Shown: piece by piece, positions 1 to 6,319 of the stretch
How the letters are laid out: each line of letters opens with the position of its first letter
Position numbering within the stretch: the first letter of the stretch is position 1
Assembly: GCA_013330915.1 (NCBI GenBank)
Contig: DUHK01000113.1
Location: forward strand, 302-9,324
DNA: 9,023 nt
Reading direction: 5' to 3'
From: Methanosphaera sp.
GTDB lineage: Archaea > Methanobacteriota > Methanobacteria > Methanobacteriales > Methanobacteriaceae
Translations under genes and position numbers: made by a program
Notes under the pieces: generated by a model
What the model saw: only the letters and a program-made list of their open reading frames with translations
Database searches by the model: none
What the model was told of the DNA's origin: nothing

Positions 1-234
1 TCAGGAGTGGACATCGAAAATGTTGAACTGATTTCCAAAGAAATCGGAACATTACTTGGACAAAATGAAGAAAACAGCAAAAAAGGTGGTTTATTAATAA
101 CTCACCTTGGATACATCCTAAGATTCGTAGATGCTACACACGCACATGTATTAATAGATGGTAAAATAGCTAGAACTGGAAATCCGGAAGAAATAATGAC
201 TGATATTAGAAAATCAGGATTTGGAGAGGCATAA
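1..234 (+). CDS. sufC: SufC, Fe-S cluster assembly ATPase (3' end only)
   Basis: This is the C-terminal end of the ABC-type ATPase of the SUF iron-sulfur assembly system; the 5' part is outside the window. The reading frame is open from base 1 (Ser-Gly-Val-Asp-Ile-Glu). That matches the D-loop just after the Walker B Asp-Glu in SufC proteins, where Pro-Asp-Ser-Gly-Val/Leu-Asp is typical. The switch His follows in LLITHLGYIL, and the closing stretch (HVLIDGKIARTGNPEEI) is the usual SufC tail. A GTG at base 7 could be taken as a start but is internal to the conserved domain, so the gene must extend upstream. SufC is a soluble cytoplasmic ATPase that binds SufB and drives conformational change of the scaffold. 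The stop codon is one base before the sufB ATG, so the two are surely co-transcribed. The assignment as SufC rather than another ABC ATPase rests on these motifs plus the adjacent sufB. Confidence 0.93.
   Translation, partial: SGVDIENVELISKEIGTLLGQNEENSKKGGLLITHLGYILRFVDATHAHVLIDGKIARTGNPEEIMTDIRKSGFGEA
223..229 (+). promoter_or_regulatory. Ribosome-binding site of sufB
   Basis: GGAGAGG lies inside the last codons of sufC, six bases before ATG 236. It decides the sufB start: the in-frame TTG at 221 has this motif downstream of it, not upstream, so 236 is preferred. It also means sufB translation is tied to the end of sufC. Confidence 0.75.
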
Positions 235-235
235 T

Positions 236-1453
236 ATGGTTTCAATAAAAGATAAAGCAGAAAAAGCTGTAAATAAACAAGCTGCAATAGGTGCAGATAT
301 CGATTTAAACGAATATGAAGCTGCAGATGTAGAAGCACATTCACATATAGACTCATTAGATGATTTGACTAAATCAGATAAAGAAACTTTAACAAGTGTT
401 GGTATGATGACTGATGAAGAAGACAGATCAGCATCATTCTTACAGATGGACCAATCAGAAGTATTTGTAAACAACATGTTCCCTGGAGTGGAAGTAATGG
501 GAACAGCACAAGCATTAGAAAAATATGACTGGCTTGCAGATTACATGTGGAAAGCAGTACAAGTGGATGCAGACAAATATACCGCTACAACAGAGTTAGG
601 TGCAAAAAGCGGATACTTCATCAGAAGCTTACCTGGAACCAAATTAGAATTACCTATCCAGGCATGTATGTATATCGGTGACGACGAAGTAAGACAAACT
701 GCACACAACATAATCATCGCCGAAGAAGGTTCTGAAATCAACATCATAACAGGATGTTCCACAGCAGAACACGTAGCTCACGCAGCACACATAGGAGTAT
801 CAGAATTCTACCTTAAGAAAAATTCAAAAATAACATTCACAATGGTTCACAACTGGGCAAAAGAAGTAGATGTAAGACCAAGAACCGGAGTTATCATGGA
901 TGACAACAGTACATACATCTCAAACTACATACTTACAAAACCAGTCAGAAACCTTCAGGCATACCCTACAGCATATGCAAACGGACAAAACACCAAAGTA
1001 TTCTTCCAATCAATACTTGCAGGAAAAGATGATTCAGTAATAGATCAAGGTTCCAGAACAGAACTAAACGGAATAAACTCACAATCAGAAATGATAACAA
1101 GAGCTATTTCAGAAGACGAATCCACAATTATAACACGTGGAGACTTACATGGAAAAGCTCATGAAGCAAAAGGTCACCTTGAATGTATGGGATTAATTTT
1201 ATCCGACGATTCAAAAATATATTCAATTCCTGAACTAAGAGGGGACTGTACTGACATGGAACTTTCCCACGAAGCAGCAGTAGGAAAAATAGCAGAAGCA
1301 GAAATTCAATATCTGATGGCCAGAGGATTAACAGAAGACGAAGCAGCATCCATGATTGTAAGAGGTTTCCTTGATATTGACATTAAAGGATTACCTGAAG
1401 AACTTGCAAAAGAAACCAAAAACATTATGGACTTAAGTATGGAAGGAATGTAA
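236..1453 (+). CDS. sufB: SufB/SufD-family Fe-S cluster assembly scaffold
   Basis: This is the 405-residue scaffold protein of the SUF system, which with SufC assembles Fe-S clusters in the cytoplasm. Methanogens are rich in Fe-S enzymes and commonly use a reduced SufBC system. The central part (about residues 120-340) is the repetitive beta-helix core typical of the family, with Ser/Thr/Asn-rich strands. The C-terminal signature is clear: SHEAAVGKI at 344-352, followed by GLTEDEAASMIVRGF at 364-378, the counterpart of the bacterial His-Glu-Ala-(Ser/Thr) and Gly-(Ile/Leu)-Ser/Thr-Glu-x-x-Ala segments. Cys338, just before this signature, is a candidate for the functional Cys of SufB, but I could not align it. 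Residues 1-65 are acidic and helical. The ATG at 236 is one base after the sufC stop and has a strong ribosome-binding site. Archaeal single SufB/D proteins are hard to class as SufB or SufD; sufB is the conventional name. No sufE- or sufS-like gene is next to it. Confidence 0.92.
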   Translation: MVSIKDKAEKAVNKQAAIGADIDLNEYEAADVEAHSHIDSLDDLTKSDKETLTSVGMMTDEEDRSASFLQMDQSEVFVNNMFPGVEVMGTAQALEKYDWLADYMWKAVQVDADKYTATTELGAKSGYFIRSLPGTKLELPIQACMYIGDDEVRQTAHNIIIAEEGSEINIITGCSTAEHVAHAAHIGVSEFYLKKNSKITFTMVHNWAKEVDVRPRTGVIMDDNSTYISNYILTKPVRNLQAYPTAYANGQNTKVFFQSILAGKDDSVIDQGSRTELNGINSQSEMITRAISEDESTIITRGDLHGKAHEAKGHLECMGLILSDDSKIYSIPELRGDCTDMELSHEAAVGKIAEAEIQYLMARGLTEDEAASMIVRGFLDIDIKGLPEELAKETKNIMDLSMEGM

Positions 1454-1470
1454 ATTCTCTCCTACAATAC

Positions 1471-1476
1471 TTTTTT
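1471..1476 (+). terminator. Oligo-T terminator after sufB
   Basis: A run of six T lies 18 bases after the sufB stop without a clear stem-loop. Archaeal RNA polymerase stops at such U-tracts, so this is the likely end of the sufCB transcript. The rest of the gap up to 1665 is almost pure A/T and shows no open frame, tRNA-like fold or repeat worth naming. Confidence 0.5.
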
Positions 1477-1617
1477 AAAATATTAAACTCCAAAAAAAAT
1501 AATCTATTTCTTAAGAAAACTTTACTGTAAAATCAGAAAAATAATTATAAAATACACTACAATAGTAAATGTTCTGTAAAATAAGATGATAATAATTTGT
1601 TAAATAAAAATAGTTAT

Positions 1618-1624
1618 AAAAAAA
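1618..1624 (-). terminator. Oligo-T terminator for the PRC-barrel gene (minus strand)
   Basis: Seven A on the plus strand read as seven T on the minus strand, about 42 bases past the stop of the minus-strand PRC-barrel gene. A second tract of eight A at 1492-1499 could act as a back-up. Together with the T-tract at 1471 this makes the gap a place where two converging transcripts end. Confidence 0.4.
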
Positions 1625-1665
1625 GTTATTAATAAAATAACCAAATGATTATTTTATATTCCGAA

Positions 1666-1935
1666 TTATCCTGAGATAATTATAAATTCACCGACTTTTT
1701 CTACTTTACCGAATGGTACGATTAATAAATCGCCATTACGTTTTGCGCCTTTGACATTGATATTTCTTTCAGTTTCTGTTCTTATTACAATGTCGGTGAT
1801 TTTTCCTGTTTTTTCATCGATAGTTAATTCTTCAAGATTACCTAAAATACGGGCATTGCTAGTTGCAACCTGATATCCTTTGATATCCGCCCATAACTTT
1901 TCTTCTCCTTTAATTAATTCCCTTTCATTAGTCAT
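1666..1935 (-). CDS. Small PRC-barrel domain protein
   Basis: This is an 89-residue soluble protein made of a single PRC-barrel-like domain. Visible family features are a beta strand running into a conserved turn near residues 30-33 (ARILGNLEEL), then an acidic strand pair with a Gly turn (ELTIDEKTGKITDIVI, 36-51), and a closing strand (LLIVPFGKVEKVG, 70-82). PRC barrels occur in the photosynthetic reaction-centre H subunit and in the ribosome maturation factor RimM. Short free-standing copies are common in methanogens and other archaea, where their role is not established. Here the domain stands alone, with no membrane span or metal-binding motif. The ATG at 1935 has GGTGGA five bases upstream. 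It shares the strand with cobY, 102 bases upstream, and a TATA-like box in that gap suggests its own promoter. The function is unknown to me; an RNA- or protein-binding adaptor is only a guess from the fold. Confidence 0.8.
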   Translation of the reverse strand: MTNERELIKGEEKLWADIKGYQVATSNARILGNLEELTIDEKTGKITDIVIRTETERNINVKGAKRNGDLLIVPFGKVEKVGEFIIISG

Positions 1936-2006
1936 TACTGTCCACCTAAAGTTTTTATAGTTACTTAGCTTGGTACTAATTATGATATAATCTATGTAAT
2001 CTAAAC

Positions 2007-2014
2007 TATATATA
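2007..2014 (-). promoter_or_regulatory. Candidate TATA box for the PRC-barrel gene
   Basis: TATATATA on the minus strand is preceded (toward higher coordinates) by an A-rich stretch like an archaeal BRE. It would place transcription start near 1985 and give a leader of about 50 bases. A weaker alternative, TTATATCA around 1984-1991, would give a shorter leader. No oligo-T tract for stopping cobY transcription is seen in this gap, so read-through from cobY is also possible. Confidence 0.4.
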
Positions 2015-2037
2015 TTTTATTTTTTTTATAATAAATG

Positions 2038-2631
2038 TCATTTTTCGATATAATACTTTGACAATTTCAAATCATTTAATGTGTTGATATTGAATGCAAG
2101 TTCAATGTTGCCCGATTCATAAATGCTTTGATCCTGTTCCTCATTATTGGCCAGGAGAAGATTAACCCCTGTTGGAACCAGACCGTCAAAAACCAGTGTA
2201 GGTTCAATACCGTACTCTTCAAACAATGATGCAGAAACCGAAACACACATGGCTGGTTTGTCACGTTCAAAATAATGTTCAAAAACATCATCCAGTTGTT
2301 CTGAAGTTACAAGAGGCAAGTCGGCGACTATTGTCATGATTACCTCGTCCTTTTCAACATATTCCCTGTTTGAAAGCACTTCAGACAAATCTTCTATGTA
2401 TCCCTTACCTGAAGTGGGCACTATAATCACGGGAAAACTTTCCAAAAATTTGGTGGTTAAAGGGGTGTTTTTACTGACGGCCACCAGTATTTTATCAACA
2501 TATTTTGAATTCATCAATGCATCGACAACATGGTTAATCATGGGTTTGTCATTAACCTTAACCATAGGCTTTTCACAATCCAAATGCAGCCTGGTCCCTT
2601 TTCCTCCTGCCATTATTAACGCGGTAGTCAT
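2038..2631 (-). CDS. cobY: GTP:adenosylcobinamide-phosphate guanylyltransferase (CobY)
   Basis: CobY transfers GMP from GTP to adenosylcobinamide phosphate to make adenosylcobinamide-GDP, the activated form used to attach the lower ligand of cobamides. It is the archaeal replacement for the nucleotidyltransferase half of bacterial CobU. The protein is 197 residues, a usual CobY length, and is a single nucleotidyltransferase Rossmann domain: MAGGKGTRL at 7-15 is the GTP-binding signature, EKPMV at 20-24 supplies the next conserved Lys, and VADLPLV at 102-108 carries the likely metal-binding Asp104. It lacks the extra domains of MobA or sugar-phosphate nucleotidyltransferases. The ATG at 2631 is chosen over the in-frame GTG at 2637 because GGTG at 2637-2640 is well placed as its ribosome-binding site and would overlap the GTG. 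It is divergent from htpX. It lies near the mtr operon, whose MtrA subunit needs this cofactor. MobA-like proteins share the N-terminal motif, so the archaeal context carries part of the call. Confidence 0.87.
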   Translation of the reverse strand: MTTALIMAGGKGTRLHLDCEKPMVKVNDKPMINHVVDALMNSKYVDKILVAVSKNTPLTTKFLESFPVIIVPTSGKGYIEDLSEVLSNREYVEKDEVIMTIVADLPLVTSEQLDDVFEHYFERDKPAMCVSVSASLFEEYGIEPTLVFDGLVPTGVNLLLANNEEQDQSIYESGNIELAFNINTLNDLKLSKYYIEK

Positions 2632-2637
2632 ATTCAC

Positions 2638-2749
2638 ACCATAAAATATTTTATTTTCAAGATAATAATATTTATAATTAGAATGTATAATAAATATTTA
2701 TTTATCTAAAGAAAATAATTTATTAATCAAATTAAAGTAGGAATAAGAA
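2638..2749. promoter_or_regulatory. Divergent promoter region between cobY and htpX
   Basis: This gap of about 110 bases is nearly all A/T and lies between divergently read genes, so it must hold both promoters. On the minus strand TTATAAAT at 2670-2677 would start cobY near 2648 with a very short leader. On the plus strand the A/T-rich run around 2692-2705 is the best TATA candidate for htpX, starting near 2725. AGGA at 2739-2742 is the htpX ribosome-binding site, seven bases before its ATG. The exact boxes are uncertain because the whole segment resembles TATA sequence. Confidence 0.45.
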
Positions 2750-3622
2750 ATGTTAGAAAATTTAAAAACCGTTATATTGTTAGGTTTTATGTCTGCAATA
2801 CTTGTGATAATATTCGGATTTATCGGAAGCCTATTTAATTTAGGAAGATTCGGAATAATTATAGGAGTATTGGCTGCTGTAATAATGAACTTTGTTTCTT
2901 ATTTTTATAGTGATAAGATAGCATTAGGTTCATATAATGCCAGAATCGTTTCTGAACAGGAATCACCAAATTTACATAGAATAGTGGAAGACCTATCCAA
3001 CAAAGCAGGCATCAAAAAACCTAGAGTTGCAATAATTCAATCAAACGATCCAAACGCTTTTGCAACAGGAAGAAATCAAAATCATGCTGCAATAGCCGTG
3101 ACTACAGGAATATTACAATTATTAAATGAAGAAGAATTACGTGGAGTACTTTCACACGAAATGGGACATATCAAAAATAGAGACATTTTAATAAGTTCTG
3201 TTGCTGCAACAATAGCAGGTATGATTGTTGCAATAGCCAGCTGGGGAAGGTATGCATTCATATTCTCCAACGACAACAATGGATTGATGGATATTGTTGG
3301 ATCAATTTTACTTGCCGTGCTGGGACCTGTGGCTGCTACCATTATCCAATTGTCAATAAGCAGGGCAAGGGAGTTCAAGGCCGATGCAACAGGTGCACAG
3401 ATATGTGGAAATCCTTTGGCTCTTGCAAGTGCATTGAGAAAACTAGAATTTGGAACAACACAACATCCTATGCGCAATGCCAAAGAAACCGATGCCCACA
3501 TGTTTATTGTTAATCCCTTCGGAAACGCCGGAAACAAGCTTAAAAACCTATTCTCAACCCATCCTGAAACAAGTGAACGTATCAGAAGATTAGAAAGTAT
3601 GGCCGGAAGTCCATTAAACTAA
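2750..3622 (+). CDS. htpX: HtpX-like membrane zinc metalloprotease (M48)
   Basis: This 290-residue membrane-bound zinc endopeptidase of family M48B cleaves damaged or misfolded membrane proteins on the cytoplasmic side. Its length is the family norm. In order: two membrane spans near residues 7-28 and 33-52; a protease segment with the zinc motif HEMGH at 136-140 (His136 and His140 ligands, Glu137 catalytic); two further hydrophobic spans near 148-168 and 181-202; and SRAREFKAD at 204-212, whose Glu208 is the third zinc ligand. A cytoplasmic tail ends with the conserved FSTHPETSERI, where the Thr-His-Pro is typical of HtpX. All catalytic residues are present, so it should be active. It has its own promoter and stands alone on the plus strand between minus-strand genes. 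No regulatory site such as a heat-shock operator is recognisable. The gene stops three bases before the end of the convergent marker 14 gene. Confidence 0.94.
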   Translation: MLENLKTVILLGFMSAILVIIFGFIGSLFNLGRFGIIIGVLAAVIMNFVSYFYSDKIALGSYNARIVSEQESPNLHRIVEDLSNKAGIKKPRVAIIQSNDPNAFATGRNQNHAAIAVTTGILQLLNEEELRGVLSHEMGHIKNRDILISSVAATIAGMIVAIASWGRYAFIFSNDNNGLMDIVGSILLAVLGPVAATIIQLSISRAREFKADATGAQICGNPLALASALRKLEFGTTQHPMRNAKETDAHMFIVNPFGNAGNKLKNLFSTHPETSERIRRLESMAGSPLN

Positions 3623-3642
3623 TTTTTATTTTTTATTTTTTT
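3623..3642 (+). terminator. T-tract terminator of htpX inside the marker 14 3' end
   Basis: Directly after the htpX stop come T5, T6 and T7 runs broken only by single A residues. This is a strong archaeal U-tract terminator without a stem-loop. The same bases read on the minus strand encode the Lys/Asn-rich tail (QKNKK) of the convergent marker 14 protein, so terminator and coding sequence overlap. Confidence 0.65.
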
Positions 3643-4984
3643 GAATCCTTTGTTGCATTATACAAAATCCTCTTTTTGACCCGCCGATCGGGTTTGTTGG
3701 ACTGCCCAATGAATTCATGCATCTTGCCATCATCAGTGCACCCAATGCAAGACCGTCTTCTACAAAAATTATTTCATTAAAATTTTCATTCATATATTCG
3801 TGTATGAACTGTGGCTTAAGTCCCGTGGTTCCGGCTCTTCCCGTAATGCCCAGAGTCACGTTTTCAGATATTACACCCAGTTTCATTGTTTCATCAACAA
3901 GGCGTTTTATGTAATATGCGTAAAAATCATCGATTTGTATCATGATGCTGTTAATATCCTCCGTATCAACCAGAGTGTTGAAAGTTTCAACCAGTTTTTT
4001 CTCATCATTTACTTTACATCCGACAATGTTTACATCCATATTTTTTCTATCTCCGGCTACATGAACAAGTCCAAAATCTTCTACATCTGATGGAACTTCC
4101 ATTATATCCACAAATTTGTGTATTTTTTTTGTGACATCATGGTGCTTCTGTTTGTTTAAGTTATCATACATTGAAGAATAATTTATGTCTATGGTTGAAT
4201 ATTTTTCATCTATGATTCCGCAACCCCTTAAGAGAATGTCGGAAATTCCACCGGCAAGACCCACATAGTTACACAACAGGTTGGCATATGGTTTTGTGTC
4301 ATCAATTACCTGACCTGCAAGTGTTGTTCCCATATCAATGGAGATTACAGGATTTCTGAAATCTATGGAAGAACTTTTGGAAGCAAGTTTAATACCTGCA
4401 GTCACCAGTTCTCCCTCCATCTCATTGGCCAGAATACCCGTGGTTTTTGGAGGTGCGACACTGACAACGGATCCGTCAAAGCGTACCTGGCTAAAAAAAG
4501 AAAATTTTCTTACATGTTCCGGAATGTTGTTGAGTGAAAAAGGAGCGGTCATTTGTGACGGTTTGATACCTATGTTTAAACAGGCATCAGAAAGTGCCTT
4601 TATGATAAGTCCAACTTCGTTTGAAAGGTTGGAAATTGCGATAACACCCGTGGAACGGACAACAAAATCAACATCCTCCACACTCATGCCAACCTGTGTT
4701 AATGAATCAAGTATTGTCTTGGAAATGCTTTCTTCAATAGCTTCTTTGGATAATTCCTTATTCCATATTGTATAACCGAATACGTCTTCAGATTCCTTGG
4801 GATTTCTGATGTCCCTGGTCAAGTTGACCACTTTGTTAATCTGATAACTTTGATTGGTTTTAATGTTTGTGGTGACAATTATTGACTTTATAGTGGTGTT
4901 TCCCAATTCCACAGACAATACTGTAAAAAATTGATCTTTGATTAAAGAAGGAGTTATAGGGGGAAGTGATATTTTTTCGTACAT
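3626..4984 (-). CDS. Methanogenesis marker protein 14, ASKHA-type ATPase-like
   Basis: I recognise this 452-residue protein as the conserved protein catalogued as methanogenesis marker 14, found essentially only in methanogens and of unproven function. It shows the layout of an actin/Hsp70/sugar-kinase fold: phosphate-1-like loop VELGNTT at 25-31, phosphate-2-like loop IDMGTT at 216-221 followed by AGQVID, a Gly-rich turn GLAGGISD at 242-249, and an adenosine-loop-like LGITGRAGTTG at 378-388. No membrane span or Fe-S motif is evident, so it should be cytoplasmic. It follows mtrH after four bases and is the last gene of the mtr run. The ATG at 4984 has no purine-rich ribosome-binding site (the preceding bases read CCTCTTATGATAGC), so translation coupled to mtrH is likely. 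ASKHA ATPases reactivate several B12 enzymes (EutA, MutL, RamA, RACo). A similar job for MtrA is inferred, not shown. The poly-Lys C-terminus overlaps the htpX terminator. Confidence 0.85.
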   Translation of the reverse strand: MYEKISLPPITPSLIKDQFFTVLSVELGNTTIKSIIVTTNIKTNQSYQINKVVNLTRDIRNPKESEDVFGYTIWNKELSKEAIEESISKTILDSLTQVGMSVEDVDFVVRSTGVIAISNLSNEVGLIIKALSDACLNIGIKPSQMTAPFSLNNIPEHVRKFSFFSQVRFDGSVVSVAPPKTTGILANEMEGELVTAGIKLASKSSSIDFRNPVISIDMGTTLAGQVIDDTKPYANLLCNYVGLAGGISDILLRGCGIIDEKYSTIDINYSSMYDNLNKQKHHDVTKKIHKFVDIMEVPSDVEDFGLVHVAGDRKNMDVNIVGCKVNDEKKLVETFNTLVDTEDINSIMIQIDDFYAYYIKRLVDETMKLGVISENVTLGITGRAGTTGLKPQFIHEYMNENFNEIIFVEDGLALGALMMARCMNSLGSPTNPIGGSKRGFCIMQQRIQKNKK

Positions 4985-4988
4985 GCTA

Positions 4989-5921
4989 TCATAAGAGGTT
5001 TTTGTAAGGATGAGAATCTACTGCCGAAATACCTATTTCTTCGTTTGCCTCGGCAATGAACATGTCTGTCATGGCACAGGCTGTGAATGCTTTTTTAGTG
5101 TTTTCTATAGGACCGAAGAGTACAAAATCTCCTCCGGCCATCTGTTGGACTATGTTTGCACCAACATCACAAACAGGCCATACTTCCGGATTTTCTTTTT
5201 TGTACTGTTTTATCCATTCCCATGCGGAAGGCACATTATGCACTCCACTTCCTGCAGGGTATCCCCATTTGCTCTTTTCCTTTAGTGTTGTCTTAATTGC
5301 AACACCCCCTCCTTGTCCTAAAGGGGTTACGGCAACATCCATTAAAGGTTTTATTATTCCACAATCACTGGATATTTCCAAAAGACCCTTTTCCAGAATT
5401 CCTGAACCGGTTTCCCATAAATCTATTTTTCCATCGGATCCAGGATTTGTAGGGTTGAATCCCAATATTATTGATGATGTTATGTCTGAGTTTGTAAGTG
5501 CTTCTATTTCCTCATCATCAATGGACATGTTTATTGAGTTGTATATTGTTCTTTCAGATAATCCTATTTCTGTAACATATCCGGAACCGGCAATACGTGC
5601 TTCAGCAGCGGTTGAATCTATCAAAAACGGTGAATCAGAAGTTTCACTGACAAAATCTATGTATTTTAACAATGCTTCAGGAGTGGATCCGAATATCTGT
5701 ACGATTGCAGGATTTCCTGTAAGATCTGCCATTTCATCCATTTCATTGAGTAATGATTCTGCCTTTTGTTTATCGAAAACACCCTTATTTTCATCGGACA
5801 ATATGTTGTGTCCGGCATAAAAAATAGTTCCGGCCAGTGCCGTTGGATATTCACCCGGTTGTCCACCGATTTTTACGCCGTAAATATCAAACACTTCTTG
5901 TTTTTTCTCAAATTTAAACAT
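4989..5921 (-). CDS. mtrH: MtrH, methyl-H4MPT:corrinoid methyltransferase subunit
   Basis: MtrH is the catalytic, peripherally bound subunit that moves the methyl group from N5-methyl-tetrahydromethanopterin to the Co(I) corrinoid of MtrA. The protein is 310 residues, full family length, with no membrane span. The fold is a TIM barrel of the pterin-dependent methyltransferase type. Recognisable segments are the N-terminal FDIYGVKIGGQPGEYPT (11-27), FLIDSTAAEAR (99-109), YNSINMS (127-133), ILGFNPTNPGSDGK (152-165) and TPLGQGGGVA (199-208). The ATG at 5921 is preceded by GATGTGAAG, a GTGA-type ribosome-binding site, 14 bases after the mtrG stop. Genes of the same family act in methylotrophic systems beside other corrinoid proteins; here the complete mtr context makes the assignment firm. 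Confidence 0.97.
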   Translation of the reverse strand: MFKFEKKQEVFDIYGVKIGGQPGEYPTALAGTIFYAGHNILSDENKGVFDKQKAESLLNEMDEMADLTGNPAIVQIFGSTPEALLKYIDFVSETSDSPFLIDSTAAEARIAGSGYVTEIGLSERTIYNSINMSIDDEEIEALTNSDITSSIILGFNPTNPGSDGKIDLWETGSGILEKGLLEISSDCGIIKPLMDVAVTPLGQGGGVAIKTTLKEKSKWGYPAGSGVHNVPSAWEWIKQYKKENPEVWPVCDVGANIVQQMAGGDFVLFGPIENTKKAFTACAMTDMFIAEANEEIGISAVDSHPYKNLL

Positions 5922-5935
5922 TGTTCTTCACATCC

Positions 5936-6130
5936 CTAAATAATATGAAACTTTAACATGACAATTACAAACAGTAATGCTATGATGACACCATATAATA
6001 TTCCAATGTCTCTACCTAAAGATTTTCCAGATTGCTGTGCAAATTCACCATGTGTTTCCTCTAATTTTTCTTCAAGTTTATCCAATCTTTCACTGATAGT
6101 TATCAGATTATCCTTTTGACTATCAGACAT
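5936..6130 (-). CDS. mtrG: MtrG, small subunit of Na+-pumping methyltransferase
   Basis: This 64-residue single-span subunit of the Mtr complex has a hydrophilic helical N-terminus (1-38) rich in Glu and Lys and likely to form a coiled coil, then the family segment SGKSLGRDIGILYG (34-47) leading into a membrane helix at about 42-60. It is shorter than the roughly 80-90 residues I recall for MtrG of thermophilic Methanobacteriales; the missing part is from the N-terminal region. Its ATG directly follows the mtrF stop (TAAATG), and GGGGGA inside the last mtrF codons serves as its ribosome-binding site. The stop is TAG. Its role in the complex is structural or in holding MtrH; no enzymatic role is known. 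Confidence 0.92.
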   Translation of the reverse strand: MSDSQKDNLITISERLDKLEEKLEETHGEFAQQSGKSLGRDIGILYGVIIALLFVIVMLKFHII

Positions 6131-6319
6131 TTATAATCCCCCACTATAAAAAAGTATAGGTATTCCCACTATTATCAGCGTTAACAAAAATCCTATGGCC
6201 ATACCCAATATTCTGTTATTGTTTACGCCAGAATACAATCTTTGATTTCTGCCTATTAACTGGGTTTTGTACTCAATAGATTCAGTCAAATTCTTTATAT
6301 TATTTAATATAATTTTCAT
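6131..6319 (-). CDS. mtrF: MtrF, small subunit of Na+-pumping methyltransferase
   Basis: MtrF is a 62-residue subunit with a short amphipathic N-terminal part (1-35) and one membrane helix at about 37-58 (ILGMAIGFLLTLIIVGIPIL). The second half resembles the C-terminal anchor of MtrA: Ser-Gly, then Ile-x-Gly-Met-x-Ile-Gly-Phe and Leu-Thr-Leu-Ile occur in the same order in both, which is the known hallmark of this subunit. Its start overlaps the mtrA stop by four bases (ATGA), so it is translated in coupling with mtrA. It ends flush with the mtrG start. The position between mtrA and mtrG is the canonical operon order. Confidence 0.92.
   Translation of the reverse strand: MKIILNNIKNLTESIEYKTQLIGRNQRLYSGVNNNRILGMAIGFLLTLIIVGIPILFYSGGL

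Noticed and set aside
1454..1665. The AT-rich gap as a possible small RNA gene, origin or repeat array
   Set aside because: Only scattered A- and T-tracts and one chance 9-base repeat (CTGTAAAAT at 1524 and 1573) are present. There is no ordered direct repeat, no stable G/C-containing stem and no open frame, so it is best read as a terminator gap.
3082..3537. A 151-codon open frame on the minus strand opposite htpX
   Set aside because: It lies wholly inside htpX, whose zinc motif and spans prove the plus-strand reading. The antisense product has no motif.
4338..4775. A 145-codon open frame on the plus strand opposite marker 14
   Set aside because: It is an antisense shadow; marker 14 has conserved ATPase-like motifs on the other strand.
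5056..5820. A 254-codon open frame on the plus strand opposite mtrH
   Set aside because: It is a mirror of the strongly conserved mtrH frame. The translation is Ser/Pro-rich without a recognisable domain, and no ribosome-binding site supports it.
5936..5938. The TAG at the mtrG end as a possible pyrrolysine codon
   Set aside because: The MtrG family ends just after its membrane helix, as here, and mtrH starts 14 bases later. Nothing in the window indicates pyrrolysine use.
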